Source: Schizochytrium sp. TIO01 (lineage: Eukaryota; Sar; Bigyra; Thraustochytrida; Thraustochytriidae). From it: a DNA stretch of 64,000 bases. This document shows, piece after piece, positions 1-12,000 of the stretch. Under the pieces are notes generated by a model. The model worked only from the letters and a program-made list of their open reading frames with translations, made no database searches and was not told the DNA's origin. The position numbers and the translations under genes were made by a program. The number at the start of each line of letters is the position of its first letter. Position 1 is the first letter of the stretch. The stretch is from assembly GCA_004764695.1 (NCBI GenBank), contig SMSO01000031.1, positions 5,947,261 through 6,011,260 of the forward strand, given 5' to 3'.

Positions 1-677
1 CTTCAAGGTAAGTGAATTTCTGCAACTTTAGCTGCTATAAAAATGAGCTGCCACCATGGGAGGCAGCTCCTAAAGCTATGCTAACACTGAGACCTACATG
101 TCTTGTTACGTCGATGATCACAAAGTCTCCCCCAGACGAACATGCAATTAAACTAATGTCACCTGACCACTAACTTTGTGACATTCACTCCTCTCCTCAA
201 AATACAGGCGGTGTCTATGGCCAAGCTAATATTTTTTTCACTCGAGCACTTGAATTGGGCACTAATCCGAGCTATCGCGGCATGTTCCGTGGCTTTGGAT
301 TTGCTGCAGTTCGTGACATGATTTCTCAGGGTATTCCTTTCGTTTTTGCAAAACCATTTGAAGAGAACATTGTAAAGCCAATGTTCCCAGGCAAAGAAAA
401 CAACGGCATGGTTTCCTTCATTACTCACTGGGGCTCTGTTTTTACATGTTCTGTTCTTGCCACTGTTGCAAGCCAAGGTCTGCATAACTGTCAGATTACA
501 ATGCAATCTAACCCAGATTTGAACCACCTCACTGCTGTGAATAAGGCTTTCAAGGAAAATGGCGTTCGCATTTTATGGAGAGGCGCAGAGGCGCGCGTAG
601 GCCTTCTTCTCGTTGTCAACTTTCTCAACGAGGTTTTGCTCAAGAAAGCATGGCAGCAGGTGCCTGCGGATGACTAG
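1..677 (+). CDS. Mitochondrial-carrier-like protein, 3' end (partial, one intron visible)
   Basis: The window opens in an exon ending at base 7, followed by a GTAAGT donor. A 200-bp intron (8-207) ends in AATACAG, and the reading frame continues to a TAG stop at 675-677. About 158 C-terminal residues are visible. They contain two partial mitochondrial-carrier (SLC25-type) repeats: a YRGMFRGFGFAAVRDM segment, matching the loop-helix that precedes an even-numbered membrane helix, and near the end a LWRGAEARVG segment of the same kind. The usual P-x-[DE]-x-x-[KR] signature at the start of the last repeat is replaced by a degenerate SQGLHNCQ. It is therefore a divergent carrier with unknown substrate, expected in the mitochondrial inner membrane. 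The upstream exon or exons lie outside the window. The family call rests on the repeat pattern; substrate and exact subfamily cannot be given. Confidence 0.7.
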
Positions 678-2555
678 ACTTTTATTTATCAGGTTAACTT
701 CCCTTTTCTTCTTGTTGCAAGTACAGATGGTGTCTAGCGAGTTCAACATCTTTTGTATTTGTATATACTGCTCTCCAATTTCATTTTACTTTCTTGCCTT
801 TGAATGGGCGAACAAGAAAGAAATCTGTACATTCATGTTTAGACAAGGCCACCTCTCTTTGTCTCACCCCAACCCCCGATGCCTTAACTCATGTATCCTC
901 AACCTCTCTCTGTAAATATCTCTGTGCGTATCAAAACAGACGTATGTAAATCTGGCATCACAAATCGCGTGTCCTAGTGTAGACTACAGAACTAAAGAAC
1001 TTCATTAGAGTGTGTAAAAAAATAATAAGAACAAGTGTTGCTTTAATAAGCAGACACCTTCGAAGCATTTTGGGTGTGTAGGAGAAGGACAACATATTGT
1101 AAGAAGTGCTTATAAACGAGACGAAAAAGATAGGACCAACCATGTCAAGAACATTGGAACTCCTTTTTAGAACCTTACTCAAATTTTGATTGGACTAATG
1201 TTTGTATTAGTATCCAAATGTAAGGGAATGGTGAAAATAGAAGAAAGAAGATGTCGAATGGTGACAAAACTGAGACCTTGTCGATTTGTTGGGGTATTTT
1301 GCGGAGCCCAATTCAGGACACCCAAATGGAATTGATAAAAATTGTAGCATAGGAGCACTGCATTTGTTATAACCTTAATCATACACTGTTTACTTATAAA
1401 TTCTCCTCAAATATAAGGGGATAAATAAAGTTTTCCTTACAAATCTTTTAATCCTAATCCTGCAACTTAAACTAAAACTGTCTAATCAGTTGTATGCTTT
1501 CGCCTGGGCCCAACCAAGTCTGGCAAGTGTTCAAAATATGCTTGTATAGTGGTAATCTTTCTTCGACATAGGGTTTGAGAATTCAATCGATTCGTCGGTG
1601 TTTGCTTACTCATGAATTAGGATTTTGGAGATAGAGACTAAATCATCGCAAGTCTCCCCTACCATGGATATATCTTGTAAGAAAACCTGCATATACTTCA
1701 AAAAGGGCACCCACTATTATCAGCTGATCTGTTTACGACTGTGGCAAAGGCAGACAACTTTATTATAGCTTGGTGGCACGACGAGTATATGATATCGTCA
1801 ATATTACCTTCCTTGGTTGTCTTTCAGCTGATCTCCGTACTAACTTACCTATGAATCTTATATCCGGTATTACTAAAGGCTATTGTTATCCATTTCACGA
1901 TTTTCATTTTAACTTTTTAACTTTTTAAGATATACATATATCATACTATTATGATAGATATATATATATAACTTAAAATATATGGAGTATCAAATATATA
2001 TCGTTATAGGTCTAACACTACCAGGTACGTAGGTCAAGGTATATTTATTCATCTTTTTTATTTTATTTATATTATTACTATTATTGCAAGCTAAAGATAT
2101 CTTAATTCAATTGTCTAAGTGCTGGTAGCCATCAGACAAAAAAAGAAACAAGTGTTTGAATCTAGTAGCCTAATTCATAAGATAGGCTAGGGGGAGGAAC
2201 CTTTTTAATCACATATTAGGATAATGAAGCATTGAAAGCAACAAAGTCGGATAGCTATATAGCTCGCTGTCCCTTTTATTGCATCATCTCTGAGCTCAGC
2301 AGTGCCCGTGGGGGCTCTGCGCTTGTATATCTGAGCTCACAGCGAAGCGTCATCCTCCCATCCTCTTGCAGCAGAAAGTAGCAAGTTTGTCGTCTCTTTA
2401 CTGCTTCATCTTTCTGAAATTGACATTCTGCCTGCAAAAACGTAGGTAGCCTCAGGAACGAGCTTAGCCTGCGAGACATACACTACAAATTGTCGGCGCG
2501 AAGTTCTCAAACCCAAGACAACTTTTCACTCAAAACTCAAAAGAACACTTCAGCC
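678..2555. other. Intergenic, no gene seen
   Basis: No supportable reading frame here. The first few hundred bases are probably the 3' UTR of the carrier gene. Bases about 1890-2100 are very AT-rich, with runs of TATA and TTTTAAC. The last 100-200 bases should hold the promoter and 5' UTR of the sugar-nucleotide transporter. The transporter frame stays open upstream of its ATG back to about 2490, but without another in-frame ATG. Confidence 0.6.
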
Positions 2556-3641
2556 ATGGCTTATCCAACATGGGCCCTCATTATTGGTAGTATTGTGAGC
2601 TCCGTTGCGCTAGTCATTGTCAACAAACAAATTTTTGTGCGTGGCTTCACCTATGTTTTCACGCTAAGCACATTTCACTTCATTTGGACTGCAGGTCTTT
2701 TGCAAATTATGGCACGAGGCCTTGGACTCTTTGAAGTCAAGCACGTGTCACCATTGCAAAATCTCCTTGTTGCTGCTTTCGGTGTTGGGTCCATCTGCCT
2801 TATGAACTTTTCACTCAAACTCAACAGTGTTGGCTTCTACCAAATGTTGAAGCTTTGTATTGTTCCGTGCTGTCTGCTGATTAGCGCTGTACGTTACAAT
2901 GAATACCCCTCACGGAAGATACTCTCCGCTTTAGTCTTGGTCCTTGCTGGTGTTGGGGTGGCAACAGTAACCGATGTCCAGCTAAACTTTATTGGTTCTA
3001 TGTTTGGTATAGCAGCTGTTGTAATTACTGCTCAATACCAAATTTGGCAAGGTCGCAAACAAAAGGACTGGGGTATGTCTAGTCAAGAATTGGCACTCTC
3101 TGTATCAACCTACCAGATCTTTGTTGGCGCAGTCCTTGCAATTGTTTTTGAGGGACAAGATTTGCTTTTGAAGCCTGCAGGGTCTGACTCTATTTTTAGT
3201 GACCCACTCAACCCTGATGCTGGCTTTATCTCTGAAGATAAAGCTGACGAAAGTTTTTACATGTCCCTTCCGATTCTGATTCTAATTTCATGCATTCTCG
3301 CTGTCAGTGTTAATGTACACTCGTTCGCCTTGATTGGGAAAACATCAGCTGTTACATTCCAAGTGGTGGGTCATGGCAAGACATGCCTTATTCTTGCTTC
3401 TGGATACCTTATGCATGTTTCAGAGGGTAATCCAATCAATGAATTATATAGAAACATTTTTGGCGTGGCAGTGGCACTGGCTGGTGTTGTGCTTTACAGT
3501 CATCTCAAGATTACTCCTGTTTCTAGCAGAGATCTGTATGATAGAACACTCCCCATCTTCTTGCTTCGTTGGCTGGAGCCAAACTTTGATGAGAAGTTCT
3601 CATATGACAAGGTGTCTCCCAAGGTCATCAATAACACATAA
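2556..3641 (+). CDS. Triose-phosphate/nucleotide-sugar transporter family protein (UXT/SLC35E3-like)
   Basis: This is a 361-residue multi-pass membrane protein of the drug/metabolite transporter superfamily, TPT branch. These proteins exchange nucleotide sugars or phosphorylated sugars across Golgi, ER or plastid membranes. About ten hydrophobic segments are visible from residue 5 to about 330. Diagnostic stretches include the VIVNKQIF segment in helix 1, NFSLKLNSVGFYQMLKL in the middle (the SLxxNSVGFYQ pattern of plant UDP-xylose transporters and animal SLC35E3), and a late GHGKTCLILASGY segment. A polar loop of about 35 residues lies between helices near residues 205-235. I chose the ATG at 2556 because it has a good context (CAGCCATGG) and begins the first hydrophobic helix; the frame extends upstream only with non-ATG codons. 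Length fits the family (330-400). Substrate is not certain; UDP-xylose or a related UDP-sugar is the best guess. Confidence 0.85.
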   Translation: MAYPTWALIIGSIVSSVALVIVNKQIFVRGFTYVFTLSTFHFIWTAGLLQIMARGLGLFEVKHVSPLQNLLVAAFGVGSICLMNFSLKLNSVGFYQMLKLCIVPCCLLISAVRYNEYPSRKILSALVLVLAGVGVATVTDVQLNFIGSMFGIAAVVITAQYQIWQGRKQKDWGMSSQELALSVSTYQIFVGAVLAIVFEGQDLLLKPAGSDSIFSDPLNPDAGFISEDKADESFYMSLPILILISCILAVSVNVHSFALIGKTSAVTFQVVGHGKTCLILASGYLMHVSEGNPINELYRNIFGVAVALAGVVLYSHLKITPVSSRDLYDRTLPIFLLRWLEPNFDEKFSYDKVSPKVINNT

Positions 3642-5197
3642 TAATAATAAATTGACCATGCTGCATCAGAACAGATATCCCCTCCAACACCCTTCATCGC
3701 ACCTTGACTTTATTTAGAGTTACCAAAGTTTGAAAATGCGTGGATATGAAATTCTTGCTTCTTGGTACTTCAATTTCAGTCTCTGAAGGAATTTCCCCCA
3801 TGCCTCTCTTTAGCTATCCATAGGCAATTAAGCTAAAGAAAGGTGAACCAACACCGGAGAAGAATGTATCATTCTTTTATTCCCAATTTGTCTTACTTAC
3901 AGGCTTTACAATAATCCCACATCTATCTTAGAGAAACAAAATTTCACCCACCGCCTATTCTTTGAAGCGACGTGCGGGAAGCAAAAATAAGGACCAACTG
4001 CAAAACCATCTATTAAAAAATACAAGCCAAGGATGCGTTTCTAATCCAGAATAGTTGCTTCCTGTGAATCTAATTGTATTCTGTCCTGACAACTCTAGGC
4101 ACAGAAACGGTATTTTGATAAGTCGACAAGCCGTTCAGGGAAACATAGGCTACGCAAACACGCCAAACAGCTTGATCTTGCTCTTCCAATAACTCAGACA
4201 AGTTAAGTCCCTCTTTTCATCTTTTTGGATCTTTAAAATGTGCCTTCATCCTTCTTTTGATGCGCTTAGTTTATAATATGTGTAATTCATAAACAACATA
4301 TGACCGCCTTATTTCGACACTGGTAAGATTAATGCGCAATTCTGCAAAATGTTGCTGGTTTTTTTTTTTTTCCTTTTTTTTAAGACCTTGAGTTTTGAGC
4401 CCTACGTCCATCTTTCGCTACCGGTGTTTTGATACTGAAAGAATCAACGGCAAAAATTTTAAAAATTCATTCCAACCTGTTTATCCATCTGCATACACAT
4501 TTACCAATCGTTATAATTATCATACTTTGTGATTTCGAAATTACAAAGGTGTTATTTCCTTGATCAAGTCAAAACGTAGCCATGACATTTTATGGGTCAA
4601 GTATAAGCAAAATTATAGCATCTCCAAGATGACATAACATGTTTCACCTCTAAGTTAAGTTTCAAAACTGGTGTCTCTCCTATAGGTCAAATATCACTCC
4701 TGCAACATAATCTGGGCTTTTTTCACCATTGTTTCGTCATGTTGAAATGCCATGCATAAAATGAGGAAAATTGCCTAAATAAACATCTCAACTTAGTGTT
4801 GTCCAAACCTTTGGTTCGGAGAGACATTTAGTGAATTTCAACATCTTTCATCATGTCGCAACATACCGTGCCTGAGGAACTGCTTCGTTCACTTCTTATA
4901 AATATTAATGGCCTCGTCATTGTGTTATAGAATTAATTTAGCAAGGACAACGTCCAAGGAAACATTTAAGTCCTTTGTCTGAATCTCATTTGTTACAATG
5001 AGTTACACTGATTTTAGCTATAATTTATTAGCATCTAACGAAATCTAGTCTTCAAAGCCGAAGATGTGAGAGACATCCATTGATTATACAACAAAGCGTT
5101 ATACTAGAGCAAAACTGATTAGAAAATTATTGGCAAAGATCACATTTGTTACGTTGTATTCCATTTAAGTAAGGGTAGCTCAACAATTTTCGAATAT
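3642..5197. other. Intergenic between convergent genes, no gene seen
   Basis: This holds the 3' flanks of the transporter (+) and the TPR protein (-). An ATAATAATAAA run directly after the transporter stop could serve as a polyadenylation signal. There are short T-tracts near 4360-4380. I see no coding pattern on either strand. Confidence 0.6.
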
Positions 5198-7720
5198 TCA
5201 CAAAGTAGAAAAGGCACGCGACGAAATAGAGGCAGCTGAATGCGTTGGCGATAGTGAGTCCCCATCGGTATCGGCATCAGTATCCTTCTTAGACAAACCA
5301 TTAAGGCGGCTGCTCGCCCGGCTAGATCTGCCTGACCCAGATGACAGGTTACTGCTCAGATGCCGCTGGAGGTGGCGATGCTCGCGCACAGAATCAGAAG
5401 CATTTTGACCAAAAGCATCTATCGCTTCGAGTTCATGCAAATACTTGTCCGCTTCCTCTTGACGACCTTGTGATGACAAAAACTCTGTCATGTTTCGAAT
5501 TGAGCGAATTGTGTCCCGATGACCTGGACCATAAATAGTCTGGCATCCAACTAATTCCCTTCTGAAACACATTTCTGCTGCACGCAGCTTGCCCTGCTGC
5601 CACAAGCATTGACCCAAATTATACACAATATCAAGCGTCTGTGGATGCTCCTGACCTAGAGCCGACTCACAATCGGTAAGCGCTTTTCTGAAGAGTGACT
5701 CAGCTACGTCGAGCTCTTCCATATCCTGTAAGAGCACTGCAAGATTGTTACGCCACACCAGGACATCAAGATGGTGCCTCCCAAGCACCTGAGTCCCCAC
5801 AGACAAAGTACGAGCCAACAGAATATAAGCTTCAAAAAGCTCGCCGCGTTGTTGCAACAACAGAGCAAGCAGGTTTGCAGCGACCAAACTTTGGCGCTGA
5901 CTAAAACCATGCTCGATAAGAGAGCGCTCTAAAGTTATGCGGAAAAGTTGTTCGGCTTCATCAATGCGGTTTTGAGCCTGAAGAAGTCTTGCCAAAGCGA
6001 GGGCGGTCTCCATAGTATCAGGGTGGTGTTCTCCAAGACGGCATTGCCGGGCCTCCAGTGTAGCTCGCAGAAGCTCTTCGGCTTGAACAAATGCATGAAA
6101 ATGCTTAGCTTGCAAACATGCCAGATCGTGCGCAATACTCAGAGTTAGAGTGTGATCTTCACCGAGTTGGTCACGTGCAAGATCAAGCGCTCGTAAATAC
6201 TGCAGATTAGCTTGCTCCACGCAAACCAAGGACTCCAGAAGAATGGCGAGTTGATGGATAGACTGTATCGGTGCTTGATCAAGATCAGGGTGAGCGCTAT
6301 AAAGGTCGTTCAGAACCTCTTGAGCTAGAGCATGGAGCATTACTTGACCAACCTTTTCATTGAGCCAGCGAAAGCCTGATGGATGAGCGGCAGCGACAGC
6401 GTTCAAAAGCCATTCTTTATCCTGAGGCAAGGTTGTCTGACTTGTAGCAAAATCTGGGGTGAACGCTTCAACAGCAGCGCCAAAATCTTCAATAGCAGGG
6501 TGCAAGGTTCGAGCAGTCTCTGATGTTTCGGGGCAGTAAGCTAACACAAATTTGGATCCATAAAAAACCGCTTGCATGGACTCGTAAAGACACCATGACC
6601 TTTTCACAAGAACAGGTCCGTTTGAAGGATCCATAAATAGACAAGCGCATGGAATCGACTCAATAAGGCTGCGAACGCTTTGCAAAAGCTGATCGCGATG
6701 TAGCCAAACATCTTCACGAGCATATCCCTCAAGGTGCAAATGTTGGTCAATCGCAAAAATATCAATCCAAAAAAGTGCTTGCCTACGTCTTTGGCGTTTG
6801 CGCCCATTCACGGAGGTAGTCTTTGACGTCGATGTGAAATCCAATTCCCCAAGATTGGGTGTTGCAACGGCAGATATACAGGGACCAGCAATATCTTCCC
6901 CCCCGTGATGTTGGCCGTCCAATAAGGCAGCACCAGGTTCAGGAGTAATAATATGACCATCAATTTCCTTACCAGCAAAGTTCGAATGTGCGTCCCTACT
7001 TTCCAAAGCTTGTTCAAGGCATATTTGTTGGTGACCATCATTTTGTTCCTGAGCTCCTACAGCAGTACCTTGCCCAGTTTCTTCACACTCTTTCTCGGTG
7101 AGGTGAGCTTGTTCGTGCATCCCTATCGCGTATTCCTCATCGTCGCTGAACCCGTCGACATCGCCATCATAGTAATCATCGTCGAATGCATCATCACCTT
7201 CATAAGTTTCTGATGCTGCTGAGCTTCCATATTGGTATGCATTATCAACAGAGATAAGTGACCTTACAAGTCTTCCAAAATTACAATCCCAAGGGTGAAT
7301 GACATAATGCGTAGCTCTTCCTACGGCGTGCGGAAAACTACGCTTCATGAGGCCTGAAAGGGAACAGCCGTAGTCTGCTGTTTGTGGCATAACAAAGCGC
7401 TCGACCACCTCCCGCGTACTCATGTTTTCTAAATCGTGCTCAATAAGCAGATCCATCAAGAGGTCAATAGAAACACCTCGATCAGCGAGGTCCATTGGCT
7501 CGTCTATTGAGTCGACCTCATCTGATGACCACTCAAATCCTTCTGAGTCTGAGCCAAGCGCTGAAGCTTTACTTGGCGATGAGCATTTTGCGCTGCTACT
7601 TCGGGAAGCCGCATGCCCATGCTTTTGTACAAACGGCGCCATATTAGCACCCGGCACAGTAGATGTTTCGTTTAACTCTTGTTGCTCGTATTGATGGAAT
7701 AAACTCTGATTCGACTGCAT
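5198..7720 (-). CDS. TIR-like domain plus kinesin-light-chain-type TPR protein
   Basis: 840 residues, one exon. Residues 1-75 are Ser-rich and disordered. Residues about 80-160 (HDLENMSTREVVERFV, then THYVIHPWDCNFGRLVRSL) and about 314-400 (LFWIDIFAIDQHLH, then a hydrophobic strand, then RSWCLYE) together resemble the TIR-like signalling module seen in stramenopile and other protist proteins: 'SHaW...WiDiF.vnQh...RaWCLwE'. In this copy the two halves are separated by a low-complexity acidic stretch (about 165-310) with many Asp and Glu. Residues about 475-785 carry roughly seven TPR units of the kinesin-light-chain type, with recurring LGxxHPxT and ALLLQxxGxxxEAExLFR patterns. The C-terminal 55 residues are Ser/Asp-rich. 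It is probably a cytosolic scaffold or signalling protein; partners are unknown. The ATG at 7718-7720 is the first in frame. The TPR call is firm, the TIR-like call moderate. Confidence 0.75.
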   Translation of the reverse strand: MQSNQSLFHQYEQQELNETSTVPGANMAPFVQKHGHAASRSSSAKCSSPSKASALGSDSEGFEWSSDEVDSIDEPMDLADRGVSIDLLMDLLIEHDLENMSTREVVERFVMPQTADYGCSLSGLMKRSFPHAVGRATHYVIHPWDCNFGRLVRSLISVDNAYQYGSSAASETYEGDDAFDDDYYDGDVDGFSDDEEYAIGMHEQAHLTEKECEETGQGTAVGAQEQNDGHQQICLEQALESRDAHSNFAGKEIDGHIITPEPGAALLDGQHHGGEDIAGPCISAVATPNLGELDFTSTSKTTSVNGRKRQRRRQALFWIDIFAIDQHLHLEGYAREDVWLHRDQLLQSVRSLIESIPCACLFMDPSNGPVLVKRSWCLYESMQAVFYGSKFVLAYCPETSETARTLHPAIEDFGAAVEAFTPDFATSQTTLPQDKEWLLNAVAAAHPSGFRWLNEKVGQVMLHALAQEVLNDLYSAHPDLDQAPIQSIHQLAILLESLVCVEQANLQYLRALDLARDQLGEDHTLTLSIAHDLACLQAKHFHAFVQAEELLRATLEARQCRLGEHHPDTMETALALARLLQAQNRIDEAEQLFRITLERSLIEHGFSQRQSLVAANLLALLLQQRGELFEAYILLARTLSVGTQVLGRHHLDVLVWRNNLAVLLQDMEELDVAESLFRKALTDCESALGQEHPQTLDIVYNLGQCLWQQGKLRAAEMCFRRELVGCQTIYGPGHRDTIRSIRNMTEFLSSQGRQEEADKYLHELEAIDAFGQNASDSVREHRHLQRHLSSNLSSGSGRSSRASSRLNGLSKKDTDADTDGDSLSPTHSAASISSRAFSTL

Positions 7721-8390
7721 CCTGTGAGCTTAAGTAATGTATAAAACAAAGGGACGAAAAGCTAACACAATTCTGTACAACACTTGTTTCGGTGGGAAAC
7801 GTCAACAGTGATCAGCAACAAGGCAGTAAGTTCTTCTAATGAAGCGATAGGAAAATCTCGAATGAGATAATTGAAGGATCCGATTCTTGCTTTTTCTCTG
7901 AGCGAGATTTGACTTGGGAACTCTAAATCTCTGATAATTGTCAAACGATTAGCTCCTGCACGAGAAAGCGAAAAACGAAAAATGGGCAGAAGCACTTTGT
8001 AGATGAATTCGGTTTGAAGTAGAATTAATTCACTTTGCCACGTGATGAAGATGAAGAAACCTATACACAAAAATACGAACACGCAGTAGGCGACTCCACT
8101 TGTGCACAAATATGAATAGACACCACAAACGAATTATAGACAGACAATACGCAAACAATACAACGAAAGATGGCAGATGAAGCAGCTCCAGCGACGGAGA
8201 CTCCACAGTCAAAAACAGAAATCAATTGCTCGCCCGTCCAAGAAAAGGGGGCTTCCCGAGGTCGAGAACTGCAGAGCAACAGAAGCAACTACAATTACAG
8301 CTACAGCTACAAAGACAGTACGACGAGGATAGTCTAAGCCCTTTTCTGGGGAAGACCACCAAACAGACAGGCAGAAAGGAAGACGCCCTT

Positions 8391-8480
8391 GAGATACAGA
8401 GAGAGAGAGAGAGAAGAGAGCGAGAGAGAAGAGAAAGGGAGGGTGGAAAAGAGGACAAGGAGCGAGAGAAAGAGAGCGCT
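8391..8480. repeat. GA-rich low-complexity tract
   Basis: A purine-only stretch built mostly of GAGA and GAAGAG, opening with about eight GA dinucleotides. On the plus strand it produces an artificial Arg/Glu-rich frame. Confidence 0.85.
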
Positions 8481-9010
8481 TCGATGTATGAGACTTCAGC
8501 GGGGGCCAAGGGCCGAATGAGCTAGAAAGATAAAGCTGCAATAGAAAGCAGAGGCAGTCAATGCAGAACTAGCGGCTGAGGCGTCGATAATAGAGCAGCG
8601 CCGACCACAAGAGCCACCGAATAGGCTCCAGCAGAAGTGCAATGCCAAAGCTTTCTCTGCAGGGCTCCTTGGAAACCAGCACCAGAAAGTCTCAAGTAGC
8701 ACCTGAAACTTAAGTCCAAAAAAGTGAACAGGTGTCGGAGAAGGATGAGATCCCCCCAAGGCGAACGGGAGGAGCCAAGAAGGCGGCCAGAAGGCCTCTT
8801 GTGCTCCTCGAGTGGCCGCCACACGACGGCCGCCTCGACTTAGTCTGCTACTTGGTTGTTTTTTATTCTTTTATTCAAGCTGTTTGTATTATCTATTACT
8901 ACCATGGTAGTTAGCACTTGTGATAGGCCGAATGCTAGTAGTGGTGTTAACAATAGTCGTAGTGTCAGCCTTGCTAGTAGGTAATGCCTTTTGTTTCGAT
9001 CGTCATTTTG

Positions 9011-9062
9011 TTTCTTTTCTTTTTTCTTTTTTCTTCTTTTCTTCTTTTCTTTTCTTTTCTTT
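9011..9062. repeat. Pyrimidine tract (TTTTC/TTC)n
   Basis: About 50 bases of T and C only, imperfect repeats of TTTTC and TTC. No associated gene. Confidence 0.8.
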
Positions 9063-12000
9063 ACATTCAACTGAGCATTGAGCACAATAATGAAAGCACA
9101 TGATGAGAATGATTTCTTTGTTACGACACCTTTCTCAGGTCATAGCAGTAGTGGGTACATAGCATAGGGCTTAAAAGGGGCCTAACACTTTGCAACCACC
9201 ATAGTGGTGAATGATGATGATGCACCAATGATGATGCTGATGATGAACAGAAGGCAGACGAAGCAAAAGACGAAGCAGAAGCAGAAGACGAGGAGCGAGA
9301 GATAATTGATTCCCAAGAACTCGAGTGGTTTCGAAACTGATAGCATGTTTACCTTCTTCTATCTATCAACTTGCTCTCTTTTTATAAAACTGAAGTATGA
9401 AAGTCCAACTTATTGGCATTACGGTCGCGGCTACCCGCCCAAGCAATAGAGCAATAGCACAAGACTAAATCAATTCAGCACTTTTTCTAATTTCAAAGCG
9501 ATTTTTCAAAGCTTCGCTTGAACCGTGTCTTCTTAATCTTTTCCTTCATCTCTGCCTCTCTCATCATAAACTGCCTCACTCATCCAGATAAATGGATTAG
9601 AGCTTTTATTCTGTTTCTGCAGAAGCATGGGCCTACATGGTGCGCATCTATCTGCCTACTAAGTCCTACTATATGTTTGTACTTTTATCACAACTCTTAA
9701 CATTCCAAAGAATAAATAAAAATATGAAAAATCATCTGTGCAGTGGGTAGACCCAAGCATTGTGCATGCACTTTAAAGAAAGTATTAATATTCTAGTTTG
9801 ACTTGAAGCTTTACCAAGTTAGAGAATTTCAAGATAGGAGCAGCAACCTCTAAACGTGAGATTTGTACCTACGAGTGTAGGTGGACAGAACTACTGCAGT
9901 TTAGTGCAACCTCACCATGTCATTGATGAAGAAAGCTAAAACCAGCTATTAGAAGAACTAAATATTGGTGTAACTAGAGCTTTTTCTAAAACTAATTTCT
10001 ATGTTGATATAAGTTATTTTTTTATTCATACCTATAATACTATCAATTTATTTAGGTCTACTAGCTGAATATTGAATGGAAATTTAATTTTAAAATCATA
10101 GTGGTAGGTTATTTACTTTTATCCTGCACCTCAGCTCTCCTAGAAGTTGTAGTAGGTAGGTACTACCCTAGCTACCAGCCTCTTTCTCCATTCTCTTTTC
10201 TGTCTTTGAGAAAATATTTTAATTTATTTACTATTTAGAAAAAAAGGCAGCTACCCGCAAATCTAGCGCATTGTCCTGTTTTGCCAATAGTAAATTTATT
10301 GATGCATGAATATGCAACGAATTAGAATAAGTTGAAGTTTAAGAAAGCCTTTAGGGTCTCCCATAAAGCAACACCCTAATAGTACCATCTGAAAGGCGGA
10401 AAATGAAAGCAAATCCTGAGAAAAATCCTATTTTCTGATAATAATATTTCTAACATAGATAGAAGTAGTAACAGTAGTAATAGGAGCAGAGAGGTTTGTC
10501 TATTTTTATTCTTTTTATCTGTGCCCAAGCCATTCGGTAGAGAGGAAGAAGAATAAGTTGAAGTCAAGGTATACATACCCTAATCATTGCTTTTTGCGTT
10601 CACCAATTAGAACTCTGCAACACCGCGATGTGAAGTTGCGCTAATAACTTGATGTTCAAGTACTTGCACCATAATGCCTTCCTTTTTTGTGTTTAGCAAA
10701 GATCCATTGCTGATACAAATCGAGACACGCGAACAAGAAAAGTAATCTGAACAAAAAAAATCTGCTAAAGCAATTCTAAAAATAAGGAGAGGCGATTGTC
10801 AGAACCTACCTAGGTACGTTAACCGCAATCTTGAAATAGGCACATGAAGCTAGTGCTAGAATCTCGTATTGGCAATCCGGGACACCCATCTCGCTAGACA
10901 ATGTGTCTTGTCAAGAATCTGGAACAAATTTTAGCTGCCTGGTAATTTTTTTCCGCAGAGATGTCGGCCTGATAGCAACAGGCCCTATAGAGGTGTAATA
11001 ACCAGATAAACGTACTGGTACTGCACATCCTTTACAAAAACAATACACATAAATATTCGTAATACATTATTGACCTACATACACGAATCATATTCTCAAC
11101 CTAACAAACGCGCTTACTTTAAATTGCTTCTTTTAATTTTACCAAATCAATGAATCAGAACTTGCAAATCTTTGTGATGTACCCAAATATACATACCACC
11201 CAGGTTATTTGGGGAACCCGACAACCTGCGGCAACCTGCTGTGACAATGGAAAGTTGGTGTGTTGGGGAATATAATCCTATATAGACCAAAGCTAGCTAG
11301 TTTAATTATTCCTGCACGGTCTTTCGTTTATTCTCCTTCACAAGCAGAGCAAAGCTCGTGGAGACAGAATTTGCTTTATGTTGAACCTTCTGCATATTCC
11401 TTTAGTTTCCGAGTTTTGCTTCGTGGATTTCAACATCCAATCTTTGAGAGGAAATCCAAAGGGTCTCGTTGTTATACTTTGATTAACTTTGACTATTTGA
11501 ACCTATCAAATACAACAGAGTTGATTTTGATAAAGCCGTGGTTAAATTGAGAAATGTAAATAAAATCACAAGCTCTCCATTTTTAATTTCAAATCATTAG
11601 CCAAATACCTCTACTTGATAAAGTTCCTTCGCTAATGCGCTTTATCTAAAAATTGATGTGATGTCCAAATGCCACATGTCTCCTATTTTTTTCAATTCCT
11701 CGCATTCATTGGAAGCATGCTAGGTGCCATAATCGAAAAGGAATGCATATTAACTTGGGGAGGTCTGTATGCTTTCAGTTATGCTATTGGGCTTTCTGCA
11801 TTGGAAAATCGCACCTTATGTTGCATGATATGCACAGATTTTTGTTGATGATTAAGGATGATTCATGGCTCAATGCATGAACTGCCATGTTGTATGTACT
11901 TTGCTCGAAGCTAATTTATAATCCAGCGTAAATCATGCTTTTGGTAGAGATGTGAGGCAAATCTTGAAAGAATTAATTCCATAGGTGGTAGATATCCTTT

